Positions 9,115 through 18,650 of a stretch of DNA of 20,681 bases are shown piece by piece. The notes below the pieces were generated by a model, which saw nothing but the letters and a program-made list of their open reading frames with translations, was not told the DNA's origin and did not search any database. Source of the stretch: Euprymna scolopes (lineage: Eukaryota; Mollusca; Cephalopoda; Sepiida; Sepiolidae); NCBI GenBank assembly GCA_024364805.1, contig CM044513.1, positions 52,239,583 through 52,260,263 on the forward strand. The letters are read 5' to 3'. The position numbers and the translations under genes were made by a program. The first letter of the stretch is position 1, and each line of letters begins with the position of its first letter.

Positions 9115-9116
<2 letters not shown>

Positions 9117-9155
<39 letters not shown>

Positions 9156-9173
9156 GAAGAAGAAGAAGAAGAA
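9117..9173 (+). repeat. compound microsatellite (AAT)n-(GAA)n
   Basis: About 12 units of AAT are followed directly by about 6 units of GAA. The poly-Asn/Arg and poly-Leu/Ile frames across it are translated microsatellite. Confidence 0.95.
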
Positions 9174-9394
9174 TAACAAAACATATTATTATTATGCGCA
9201 CATACGCTAAGCATGTAAGCACAAAGGCGACTATGGTGTATAGATTTCAAGGGTACAAGTGTGGATAATAGGTTAAATCGCAGCAATTTGTGAGTAAAAG
9301 GTCAGAGGTCATCTTTCTCCGTGATCAGAACCAGCCTCATCACCCCTCTATTAAGTCCAGTTCCTTTCCTCGCAATAACTGGCATTTATATTTA

Positions 9395-9600
9395 AACTGT
9401 TTCACCTCTTTTCTTTACCCCTTCTCTTTTTCTCCCTCTATCTCTATCTCTGTCTCTCCTATTCTTTCACTCACTTGCACACACTTCTACTTTTCTTTAC
9501 TCCTCTTCACTTATTTGGAACTTCTCCCCCCTCTCCCCCTGTAATCTCGTTCCTTCTTTTCGTTTTTACCAAGAATTTCTTTTTCTATCGACTTTCACTT
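9395..9600 (+). repeat. polypyrimidine tract
   Basis: Roughly 200 bp that is overwhelmingly C and T on the plus strand, with interspersed (CT)n and CCCT motifs. There is no coding signal. Such tracts can adopt triplex structures, but nothing here shows a function. Confidence 0.7.
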
Positions 9601-9887
9601 AATGGCAAATGGTTCTACTTGTAGTTCCACTTCAGTAAATGCAAAATGAAATTGAAATTCTACCCGCAAGCATGTCGCTGGCTTTTGACCTAACCTTTTG
9701 AAATGAATTTTCGTCATGAATTTTAGTAAATTTAATACTAAATACTGATTCGTTGAAAATTCAATTGTCATATGAATTGCTGAACCCATGAAAATTATTT
9801 GAGAAGTACTTACTCGAAGAGAGTGAGACTCTTCATTTTGTCCATAGAGGCCAATTTGTATTCGCAAAACCGGACACGAATCCATAT

Positions 9888-10015
9888 TTATATCTCACTA
9901 TCTATCCATTAATATCTATATATCAATATCTATCCATCATATCTATGTATCAATATCCATCAATCAATATCGATCTATCAATATATATATATCAATCTGT
10001 ATGTTTATAAACCTA
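9888..10015 (+). repeat. degenerate ATCTATC/ATCAATAT repeat
   Basis: An imperfect tandem of phrases such as 'atcaatatctatc' and 'atctatccat', a worn tetra- to dodecanucleotide repeat. No other content. Confidence 0.75.
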
Positions 10016-10239
10016 TCTATGCGTCTTACTTCCTCTATGCTATCTGTTTTCTGTTTGTAGAATGCATAACTTAGCATCAGAAAATAAGCACATCATTAGA
10101 CGAGCATAATCTTTTCCAAATCAATTACGTTGGAGTTTCCGTTTATATAACAAGTTTATTAATCTTTTAAATTTAATTTTGCAATGTAATATTTCATGAT
10201 GTTTATCAACAGGGGTAGACAGCACAGGACACCTAGGAA

Positions 10240-10333
10240 TAGTTGTTATCACACGGAATTCAGACACAACCGAAGGTCATTTCCAGTAAATTATTGCTTT
10301 CTACTGATGACCTGTGTGAGCACTCCTAAGGAC

Positions 10334-10334
<1 letters not shown>
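10240..10334 (+). mobile_element. LINE 3' tail fragment before (AAT)n
   Basis: The end of this stretch, gatgacctgtgtgagcac.cctaagga followed by (AAT)n, matches the end of the LINE copy at 11107-11137 (gatgacctgcgtgaacgt...cagcc followed by (AAT)n). Only the last 30-40 bp align clearly; the 5' limit is a guess. It is read as the 3' terminus of an older copy of the same RLE-type LINE. Confidence 0.5.
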
Positions 10335-10395
<61 letters not shown>

Positions 10396-10572
10396 CATGG
10401 TAAACATAATGACAATAACAATAACAACAACAATCATAATAATAACATCAATAACAATAACAATAACAACAACAATAATAAACATAATAATAATAGTAAA
10501 CATAATAATGATAAACATAATAATAATAAATATAATAATAAACATAATACTAAACATAATACTAAACATAAC

Positions 10573-10604
<32 letters not shown>

Positions 10605-10608
10605 CTAT
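10335..10608 (+). repeat. (AAT)n microsatellite with degenerate (AAY)n extension
   Basis: 10335-10394 is nearly pure AAT. 10395-10608 is a worn mix of AAT, AAC and ACA trinucleotides broken by G, ending in another clean (AAT)n at about 10579-10602. It sits between two LINE 3' ends. Confidence 0.93.
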
Positions 10609-11137
10609 GATAGTAGGAGTACTGAGAACAGTGGCGAGAAAGTTGAAAACAGTATGGGAGAAATGTGAATCAGATGGATGACTGGAAAAATACAACGAAC
10701 AACAATAATGAAAACGGCCGAAATATTCAGGTAAACCCTTGAATGTGGATACTAACACGCATAAACCACGAGCGTTGGGCAGACAAACTGCTCCAGAGAC
10801 AAAACATGAAACCCTACATGGAACCAAGAACATTACAGCTGCATACCTATGTTCCCTACCCCCTCCATTTCCACATCACTGTCCTCCCCCAAAAAAGAAT
10901 GAGACCAAATAGCCAAATAGTAAAGAAAAGCTGAGCAGTAAGCACTGACCAGATTTCCGCTGTATAAGTGCGAAGAGAACTGGAACCTTTGAACGGCTTA
11001 TAGCCAGTCAAATTCCAGTGATTGTCGAAAGAGGTGGAAATCTGGGGAGGCTTGTTGTCACTCAGCTTTCAGGGAGCACCAAACGTTGTTTTCAAGGAGA
11101 TATCTTTGATGACCTGCGTGAACGTTCTTTCTCAGCC
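10609..11137 (+). mobile_element. RLE-type LINE (R2/R4-like) 3' end, 5'-truncated
   Basis: Begins in frame with PMIVGVLRTVARKL, the relic of the conserved 'P.(I/V)VGALG.V...L' segment just after the restriction-like endonuclease of R2/R4-type non-LTR elements. Another frame gives IQRTTIMKTAEIFR, matching the family's 'IQ.TALLKSARILR' helix. The remainder is 3' sequence that aligns with the copy at 15540-15860: 'cgaaagaggtggaaatc', 'ttgttgtcactcag', 'gttgt.{0,2}tcaagga', 'gatgacctgcgtgaac'. It ends in (AAT)n. It is dead: severely 5'-truncated with frameshifts. The abrupt start directly at a microsatellite is notable. Confidence 0.75.

Positions 11138-11179
<42 letters not shown>
11138..11179 (+). 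repeat. (AAT)n microsatellite, LINE 3' tail
   Basis: About 14 clean AAT units at the 3' end of the LINE fragment. It is either the element's own tail or the remains of a TAA-repeat target site. Confidence 0.95.
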
Positions 11180-11314
11180 TAGCGGGACGTGCGGAAATTC
11201 CACAGCAGCATTTTCCCTATGTAATATATTGTTGCTGGGCATGCTGTGAGCGTTCTATTCAGCATAAATGAAGGTACAATCATATTCTTGTTTTTTATTA
11301 AAAATGTACTGACC

Positions 11315-13128
11315 CCTTACTAAAATAATAATTTGATATATTTCCTGGGCTGATTATTTCTTTACAAACACACCAGTCAATTAACTCACTCTTTATCATT
11401 TTTCATAATTATTGAATATGTTACTATGTTCGACAATAATTTTGCATAATTTAATCCCACATTATCATTTTTCCCTTTACTAAAATAGTAAATTTGATAT
11501 ATTGTATCGGCTGATTATTTTATAAAAAAACACAAATATTAATTAACTCACACTCCATCATTTTTAATAATTCTTAGATATAGTACTGATTTGGACAATG
11601 TTTTCATCATTTGAACTCACCATATCGCACACCTTACTAAAATAATAACTTTGATTTATTTTCTAGGCTGATTATTTCATTACAAAATCATACATCAATC
11701 AACTCACAGTTCATCATTTTTCGTAATTCTTGGATATGTTACTAATTTCCACAATATTGTTTTATAATTTAAACCAAAGTTTGCACCCAACCTTACTAAA
11801 ATAATAACTTTGATACATTTGCTGGGCTGATTATTTCATTCCATAACAAACACACTAATCAATTAACCTCCATTTCATCATTTTTTCATAATTCTTGGGT
11901 ATGTTACTAATTTCGACAATCATTTTTCATAATTTATACCCACATAATCGCCCTCTCTTAATAAAATAATAACTTTGACATCTTGTCTGGGCTTATTATT
12001 TTATTACAAACAAACTACTGCATGAAATCACATTTAATCATTTTTCATAATTCTTAGATACGTTACTTATTTCGACAATCATTTTTCATAATTTTAACCC
12101 ACATTTTCGCCCTTCCCTCTTTACTAAATAATAACTTTGATACATTGTCTAGGCTGATTATTTCCTTACAAACACACCAATCAATTAATTAATATTTCGT
12201 CATTTTTCGTAATTCTTGGATATGTTACTGATTTCGACAATGATTTTTTATAATTAAAACCATCCTCGTCGCCCTCTCTTACTAAAAAAATATTTGATAT
12301 ATTTTCTGGGCTGATTATTTCATAAAAAAACATAAGTTTCAATTAAATCACACTTCATCATTTTTTAATTATTTGATATGTTACACATTTCGACAATTTA
12401 AAAAAAATATTTTAACCCACATTATCAAACACCCACTACACACATAATAAATTTGATATATTACCTGGAACGTTTATTTCATTTCAAACACACCAATCAA
12501 CTAACTCATATTTCGTCATTTTTCATAATTCTTGGATATGTTACTAATCTCAACAATCATTTTTCATCATTTTAACCCACATCATCGCTCCACTTACTAA
12601 AATAATAACTTTGATATATTGTCTGGTCTGATTATTTCATTGCTAACACACTAATGCATTAAATAACATATCATTTTTCTTTATTCTTGGATAGGTTACT
12701 AATGCTGACAATTATTTTTCATAATTTAAACCATCCTTATCCCCTTCTCTTACTTACATAATTACTTTGATATATTTCCTGGGCTGATTATTTTATTATA
12801 AACACACAATCGATTAATTCATATTTAATCGTTGTTCATAATCCTGGATATGTTACTAATTTCGAAAATTTTTATGATTTAAACCCCACATTATGACTCT
12901 CCCTCCTACTTATATAATATATGTGATATATTGTCTGAGCTTATTATATCATTACAAACACACCAATCAAGTAACTCACATTTCATCATTTTTCATAATT
13001 CTTTGATATGTTACTAATTTCGACAATAATTTTCATAATTTTAACCCACTATGCCGCTCCCCATTACTTAAATAATAACTTCGATATATTGCCTGGGCTT
13101 ATTATTTCATTACAAACAAATCAATCAA
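11315..13128 (+). repeat. satellite array A, about 159-bp period, 11.4 units
   Basis: Unit starts, taken at the 'cYttactaaaataata' phrase, lie near 11315, 11475, 11632, 11791, 11954, 12117, 12276, 12433, 12592, 12747, 12904 and 13062, so the period varies between 155 and 163 bp. Each unit contains 'ctgggctgattatttcat', 'acaaacacaccaatcaatta', 'ttcttggatatgttactaatttcgac' and 'cccac.ttatcgc'. The phrase 'catttttcataatt' occurs twice per unit, about 43 bp apart, which suggests the unit grew from an internal duplication. Units diverge by many substitutions and small indels, so the array is old. The last unit is cut off at the start of array B. Confidence 0.95.
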
Positions 13129-13344
13129 CGCTGGGTATTCTCATAGTATATATGTTTCACCTATCTTATCCAATCCCCCGTGACGCCGCATATTCTGCTT
13201 ATATATATCGTTCACCTATCTCATTCGATCCCGGGCGATGCTGGGTATTTTGCTACTATATAGTAGCAAAATACCCACCTATCTCATTCAATACAGGGCG
13301 ACGATTCTGATAGTATATATTTGCAAATCTCATTCAATCCCGGG
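13129..13344 (+). repeat. tandem array B, about 46-63 bp units, 4 copies
   Basis: Units begin near 13129, 13180, 13236 and 13299. The consensus is roughly 'cgctgggtattctg.tagtatatat' then 'ttcacctatctcattcaatcccggg'. Units are diverged. The third contains a perfect palindrome. The array shares its last 'cccggga' with the start of array C. Confidence 0.85.
13242..13277. repeat. perfect 36-bp palindrome inside array B
   Basis: The half-site tgggtattttgctactat is followed at once by its exact reverse complement, with no spacer. The left half is the normal array-B sequence; the right half replaces the expected 'atcgttc' segment. This looks like a fold-back or template-switch event during replication of the array. 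Confidence 0.95.
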
Positions 13345-14434
13345 ACTGACTTCATATCCGTCCCCCCCACTGTTGAAAGTATACATTACATAATGTTTTA
13401 ATCGTAAACTATTTCAGCCATTTCCGGGACTGACTTTATATCCCAAACCCACTGCTAAAAATATACATGAAATAATATAATGTCTTAATAGTAAACTGTT
13501 TCAATCATTTCCGGGACCGACTTTATATCCCAAACCCACTGCTAAAAATATATATGACATACTGTAATGTCTTAATAGTAAACTGTTTCATCCATTTCCG
13601 GGACCGACTTTATATTCCAAACCCACTGCTAAAAATATACATGAAATAATGTAATGTCTAAATAGTAAAATGTTTCAGCCATTTCCGGGACTGACTTTAT
13701 ATCCCCAATCCACTGCTAAAAATGTACATGAAATAATGTAATGTCTAAATAGTAACCTGCTTCAGCCATTTCCGGGACCGACTTTATATCCCAAACCCAC
13801 TGCTAAAAATATACATGAAATAATGTAATGTCTTAATAGTAAACTGTTTCAGCTATTTCCGGGACCGACTTTATATTCCCAAACGACTGCTAAAAATATA
13901 CATGAAATAATGTAATGTCTAAATAGTAAACTGTTTCAGCCATTTCTGGGACCGACTTTATATTGCAAACCCACTGTTAAAAATATACATGAAATTATGT
14001 AATGTCAAAATAGTAAACTATTTCAGCCATTTCCGCGGCTGACTTTATATCTCCACCCTACTGCTAAAAATATACATGAAATAAAGCAATGTATAAACCG
14101 TAAACTTTTTCAGCCATTTCTGAGACCGACTTCTGTTAAAAATATACATTAAATACAGTAATGTCCAAGACGTAAATGGTTGCAGTCATTTCCGGAAGAG
14201 ACTTCATATTCCCACCCCAATGTTAAAAATATACATTAAATAAAGCAATGTTAACCCATTTTCGGGACTCGATTTAATATTCCCCACCCCACTGTTATAA
14301 ATATACATTAAATAAAGTAATGTTTAAATCGTAAACGGTTTGAGTAATTTCCGGGACTGATTCATATCCCGTAACCAACGGCTTAAAATATACTTGTGAT
14401 AAAGCGATGCATGAATCAGAAACTGCTTCAGCAG
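13341..14434 (+). repeat. satellite array C, 87-bp period, about 13 units
   Basis: The anchor 'cgggac(c/t)gac' occurs at 13341, 13425, 13512, 13599, 13686, 13773, 13860, 13947, 14034, 14121, 14193, 14263 and 14352. From 13425 to 14121 the spacing is exactly 87 bp for eight intervals. The outer units are indel-bearing (84, 72, 70, 89). Each unit reads 'catttccgggaccgactttatatccc', then 'aaacccactgctaaaaatatacatgaaataatgtaatgtc', then 'taatagtaaactgtttcagc'. Central units are more alike than edge units, as expected of homogenisation by unequal exchange. Confidence 0.95.
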
Positions 14435-14937
14435 CTGTTCGAAAGTAATACATAAAAACATTAACACGGTTAGGGATCAAGCAAGCATTGCTTCAACATG
14501 AATGTCTGAGTGTAGTATCAGTTTCAGCATTCCAGTGACTTAAACCCTCCCATTTTTTTGGTATTGGTTAATGGAGGAGAAATACTTCATTACTGATACA
14601 ATTCTTATTTTTGTTATTGACCAGAGAGCCCCTTTTGGAGAGCTGGTTTCCCCCTAGATGTTTAACCGCCCTTCTGTCCAATTCCGCCCTTGTGGGGAGG
14701 CAAGTGAACAAAAAAAAATCAGAACGGACATTTTCCAGGGTATTTTATAATTAATCAGGAGTAACACTTCCAGGGCATTTTGTAATTAAATCAGAAATAA
14801 CTTTTTGCAGTTACTTTTATAATATTAAAACTTTGTTACATTAAACATAGTACCTATTCACAATACCTCCCCACGGGACAGATTGCATTTTCCTTTTTTA
14901 GGGATACACAGCATGATAACGGACGGAGCGATAAGCG
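14435..14937. other. unassigned DNA with a short 36-bp duplication
   Basis: No gene. Two tandem copies of a roughly 36-bp phrase ('ttccagggtattttataatta' and 'ttccagggcattttgtaatta', each followed by 'atcaga.ataac' or similar) lie at about 14733-14802. Confidence 0.6.
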
Positions 14938-15024
14938 TAATAATAATAATAATAATAATAATAATATTAATAATAATAATAATATGATGATGATGGTGAT
15001 GATGATGATAATAATAATAATAAC

Positions 15025-15075
<51 letters not shown>

Positions 15076-15076
15076 T
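14938..15076 (+). repeat. (AAT)n / (GAT)n compound microsatellite
   Basis: AAT repeats are interrupted by a GAT/GGT patch at about 14984-15008. It lies immediately 5' of a truncated LINE copy. Poly-Ile and poly-Met frames across it are artefacts. Confidence 0.95.
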
Positions 15077-15926
15077 TATTCAAACCGGATGTCATTATTG
15101 TTAATAAGAAGGAAAAAGCGCTGCCATATTTTAGATTTTGTCGTTTCAGCCGAACAGAAAGTCAAGGTCAAGAAGACTGAGAAACTGAGCCAATATACGG
15201 AACTGGCCATAGAGTTCACAGGGATCTGAAAAATGTAAAAAGTTCAGATAACACCGCTAATAGTAGGAGCGCTAGTAACGATAGTGAAAAACTTGGAAAA
15301 AAGAATGGAGGAGATTGGAATAAGAGAGTTGCAGAAAAGATACAACAGATAAGAATTAGGAAAACTTCAGAAATATTAAGGAAACGCCTAAAGATGTAAA
15401 GACTAACACCCCACATACACTGCACAACGGCTGCAAATGCGAAACACAAAAGGAACATCACATGCAAACATGAAAACTGAAACTGTATAATAGAAAATAT
15501 ACCGCTCGTATTTTTTTTTGTTACCATAATCATGCACCACACATATTAGAGGAGTATGGAAAGACCGACATGAGAAAGCACTGGCCAGACCACCGCTGGA
15601 TGAGTGCAAAACTTATTGGGACCTTAGTGGGGCTGATTGCCAACCAAGAGCCAGTGCAGGTCAATGATCACCACCAAGGAGAAATCAATGATAAGCGGGT
15701 GTTTTGATAACGCAAATTCTATAGCAAAGGTTATCGAAAGAGATGGAGATCACCGGTAATCTGGAAAGCATGTTGTCACTCAGACTCCACGATACATCAC
15801 ATGTTGTCCTCAAAGAACAATCGTTGATGGACGCTTGTGTAAACAATCCTAGTGAGTAAATAATGATTATAATCCGAAAAAACCCATAATTCCACAAATT
15901 ATAAAGCATCCCATTAAAAGGTTCTA
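15077..15926 (+). mobile_element. RLE-type LINE (R2/R4-like), endonuclease-to-3' end fragment
   Basis: Starts in the restriction-like endonuclease: KPDVIIVNKKEK (aaaccggatgtc at 15082) then, one frame over, CHILDFVVSAEQKVKVKKTE and KLSQYTELAIEF. This keeps the PD...D nuclease pattern, with Pro-Asp at 15085-15090 and the later Asp in ILDF. It is followed by TPLIVGALVTIVKNLEKRME, EEIGIR and, after another frame change, VAEKIQQIRIRKTSEILRKRL, the usual C-terminal helices. The rest (15400-15860) is 3' sequence shared with 10750-11137. It is interrupted by at least two frameshifts and two stops, so dead. The RT domain is missing; the copy begins at the microsatellite boundary. Confidence 0.82.
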
Positions 15927-15953
15927 AATAATAATAATAATAACAACAACAAA
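15927..15953 (+). repeat. (AAT)n-(AAC)n tract between two LINE copies
   Basis: A short AAT then AAC run that ends the upstream LINE fragment. The next LINE fragment follows it almost directly. Confidence 0.85.
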
Positions 15954-16410
15954 ACAACTTCTGGAACAACAAGATAAACGGAAACAAGCATAAACTGGGA
16001 GCAGTTCTTGAAAACAGGTATCGCCTAATCGTATCGGGCATGTATATACGACCAAATAAACTAATTCAAGCAAGAAAGCTTGAACTCATTATTTTTTGAC
16101 AAGGAGGAAAAATCCTACCAAATCATAGATTTCACAGATCCAGCAAAATACTGAATGAATATCAAGGAGACGGAGAAAAGAAGCAAATATACGGAAATGG
16201 GCAGCTAGTTGAAAGAAATATGTAAGTTTAATATAGTCTATAAAACACCAATAATAGTAGGAACATAAGAAGTACTTTCGAACAGCTTCGAAAAAAAAGT
16301 GGCAGAGATTAGAATCAAAAGAGATTAGAATCAAAAGAGTTGCTGAGAACATACATCAAATGACAATTATAAAAACGGCAGAGTTATTAAGGACCACTCT
16401 TGAATAGAGA
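15954..16410 (+). mobile_element. RLE-type LINE fragment, third copy (endonuclease domain)
   Basis: From about 16020 the frames give RPNKLIQARKLELIIF, then one base over DKEEKSYQIIDFTDPAKY, MNIKETEKRSKYTEMGS, LKEICKFNIVYKTPIIVGT, EVLSNSFEKKVAEIRIKR and, after a duplication-induced shift, VAENIHQMTIIKTAELLRTTLE. These are the same blocks as in the 15077-15926 copy, better preserved. The Pro-Asp of the nuclease motif has become Leu-Glu, while the IIDF aspartate remains. Three in-frame stops (TGA, TAG, TAA) punctuate the main frame. A 16-bp tandem duplication lies at 16307-16338. No 3' tail is seen; similarity fades after 16400. Confidence 0.82.
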
Positions 16411-17082
16411 GAGTTGTAGACATGAGCTTACCAGGCATATTAAAAGTACAACATATTTAAATGATAAAACGATAGAAGAAGGAAACATGGAATCAAGAAA
16501 ACTGAAAATGTATGCAAGTGATCCTCTTTCTCAAAAACTGTATATTAGTGGTAGTCTCACGGCTGTTAGTATTACTGTGCACTAACTAGATGTTTTTTTC
16601 GCAGGAGTCATTACAATTGACCCTTCACTGGCAATGACCTATGTTTTCCCTGAATTTTGAATGACTTCTGGTTTTCTAATGCTGTGCAGCTCTTTCGATA
16701 ATCAGCGTAGACATGATTTAACCTCATCCGATAAAAAACATTATATTTGCATAAACCAGAATAGTATAAGTTTCTGTAGAATTCGCAATTTTCTATGCCT
16801 GGGAACACAGACAGAATAAAGAAAGGAGTTTTTTTTTTTTTTAAGGACAGTGTGAAACGTATTACTGAAAAGGTAACACGGATAGCATGGAACGATATAA
16901 TTATCCCCATAGAAAGGATGACATCATTCCATTTTCCTTTAACGAAAACCAATGTTCTTTTTGTCAAAGATCCAGTTGGCCGGTTGTGTACAAATCTCAA
17001 GAGCGACACAAGCCATTCTATTATGTGTGAAAGTGGAACAATTTTAAACGACCGAGATCAGAGATGCGCGGCTGTACAACAT
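16411..17082. other. unassigned DNA upstream of the transposase remnant
   Basis: Open frames on both strands (plus 16795 onward; minus 17009 to 16611) overlap and show no recognised motif. The plus frame runs without a stop into the transposase segment at 17083, so part of it may be a worn N-terminal region of that element, but the usual helix-turn-helix sequences could not be read. Confidence 0.45.
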
Positions 17083-17650
17083 ATGACCGTAGTCGATCCA
17101 AGTTTTTACAAAAAGGCCATTGCCAGCACTGTCAAAATGCATAGATGGACTACCACGTATTATATGAGCGTGCCCAGAGTGACGAAAACAAGGGTTCCAG
17201 CAAGGTTATTCTTTGGTGTGGTTTCATCATAAGCCACATCATACCACGTCATATCTTCGAGGTTGGCTTGAAAGTCAACACCAAACTCTAGCTGGGTATG
17301 TTCAAAAGTGTCCTGGTCCCTTGGTGATATCAAGGGACCGCTCGCGAAACCTGTGTGTGACAGCAGGTCCTGGCGCCGGCACACACCTCCAAAGGTTTGG
17401 CTTCAGAAGAAGTGTTACGATTGTGTACCTCACTGCCCCCCCCGACCTAAACCTGCTGAACTATTTCGTTTGGTCATACATCGACAACATCACCGACAGA
17501 ACTCCTACAACAGCAAAACAAGCCTACTCGCCGCAATCTGTCGAGTATTCGCCCACCTCCCTCCGGCTCTTGTGGAAAAAAACATGCTCCCAGGTTCGAT
17601 TCCGTATCGAGGCAGCGATTAAGATTGAAGGCGGCTATATTGGGTAGATG
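17083..17650 (+). mobile_element. Tc1/mariner-superfamily transposase remnant
   Basis: The DDE-type catalytic domain is readable across three frames in the right order: MTVVDPSFYKKA (first Asp at 17095-17097), VPRVTKTRVPARLFFGVVSS, HIFEVGLKVNTKL, QQVLAPAHT, WLQKKCYDCV, APPDLNLLNYFVWSYIDNIT, SKTSLLAAI.RVFAHLPPALVEK and RFRIEAAIKIEGGYIG with a stop near 17647. Mariner-type transposases usually have QQD.APAH and PDLNPLDY here. The second Asp is Val and the third is Asn, so the triad is lost. At least four frameshifts. I could not find terminal inverted repeats or a TA duplication, so element limits are unknown. Confidence 0.82.
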
Positions 17651-18331
17651 TTGGCTCTATTACATAATCAAGTAACCTGAATTTTATTTCTTCAAAAAAT
17701 GTTTTGAAATAAAGCTGTAGTGTTGTTTTGTTTAGAACGAAAACTCTATCTAATATTTCAGTAAGGTCGTTTTATAGTTAACTTCGTATATTAGAAAACT
17801 ACGAGGAACGGAGTTGTGCAATTAAAATGAGTGTCTAACTGTGTGTTATATTTATTTATTAACATATTTACCACGATTGCAATTTACTAGGAATTCTATG
17901 AGGCGCCTATGGTGCTAACACACTTCAATGATACAGTTTTTTTTCTTAAAGCCCCACACGGTCAATATCAGCGACAGACAGAGGAAACATTCAGGTAAGG
18001 AATACATAAGATCACTCGTCATGATAATGAAAATTTCAGTTCTATCTAATTCATTTCGATGGAATAAGAAATGAAAGTTCCGTTTGCGAACAAGCCTGGT
18101 AAGTTAAACGTAAATTCTCTTTTGGTTATTTCTTAGTTTAATCCAAGTGACATAATCTCTAATATTAGTTTAAGTTCTTTCTATTGTTCTACTAAATGAT
18201 CACGTCGTTCAATTTCGCTGGTGAATCGATTTTAAATATTGTTCGGTAACGGAATTTATTCGTTAACTTTTCTTTTTTATACTTTTTCCTTTTTCATGTT
18301 TTAAGGCATCTGTATTGCTTTTTACTGCACG
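17651..18331. other. unassigned AT-rich DNA
   Basis: No gene or repeat recognised. The only notable piece is a short splice-flanked segment at 17952-17994: a T-rich run ending in AAAG precedes it and CAG|GTAAGG follows it, as for a 43-nt micro-exon that is open in more than one frame. Confidence 0.55.
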
Positions 18332-18489
18332 ATTTATTGAGATTGTCAGACTGACTTCCTCATCTTGGTTGTTATAGTCACAACGTTTCGGCCATTTTGC
18401 CCTCCGGCCTTCATCAGGTGTTTTGTATCGAACTGGAGAACCGTTTGTTAGGAGTCTCGAACCCAACCCTTTATTATTATTATTACGGG
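18332..18489 (-). repeat. left arm of an inverted SINE-like pair
   Basis: About 155 bp that recur as a reverse complement at 18646-18800 with roughly 90% identity by eye. On the minus strand it is the 3' part of a SINE-like unit: (TAA)n, GGGTTGGGTTCGAGACTCC, then CACCTGATGAAGGCC, GGCCGAAACGTTGTGAC and a tail ending CAATAAAT. Confidence 0.92.
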
Positions 18490-18650
18490 GATACCGTGTT
18501 CGGACTCCAGCTAGGCTCTGGGGCATAGTTGCTTATTCTCTGTTTTGAATGTTACTTTTAGCTGCCTTCGTCCAGGATTGAACTCAGCACCTTTGGGTAA
18601 CTTTAAACTTTGATACGACGTCTAGGACCACTTGGCCACGGTAGCCCCGA
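18340..18650 (-). mobile_element. tRNA-headed SINE-like element
   Basis: On the minus strand it starts GGGGCTACCGTGGCCAAGTGG. The A box TGGCCAAGTGG is at 18638-18628 and the B box GAGTTCAATCC at 18585-18575, 53 nt apart. The GGCC.AG.GGTC.TAG pattern and long variable region are reminiscent of tRNA-Leu. A body of about 80 bp with no coding frame follows, then a short (TAA)n, then the conserved 3' module at 18417-18385: CUGAUGA, a GGCC...GGCC hairpin, GAAAC. The family was not identified; cephalopod SINEs with a conserved central domain are known, but the match cannot be checked here. Confidence 0.62.

Noticed and set aside
10196-10833. Long poly-Ile/Asn/Thr frames on both strands
   Set aside because: They come from (AAT)n and degenerate (AAY)n repeats; only the short flanks carry LINE-derived peptide.
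16611-17009. 132-residue minus-strand open frame
   Set aside because: It overlaps the plus-strand frame leading into the transposase remnant and shows no recognisable motif.
18385-18417. Calling this module a working hammerhead ribozyme
   Set aside because: Core-order similarity is clear, but an extra A precedes stem II and no NUH cleavage site pairs correctly to close stems I and III, so it is reported only as hammerhead-like.
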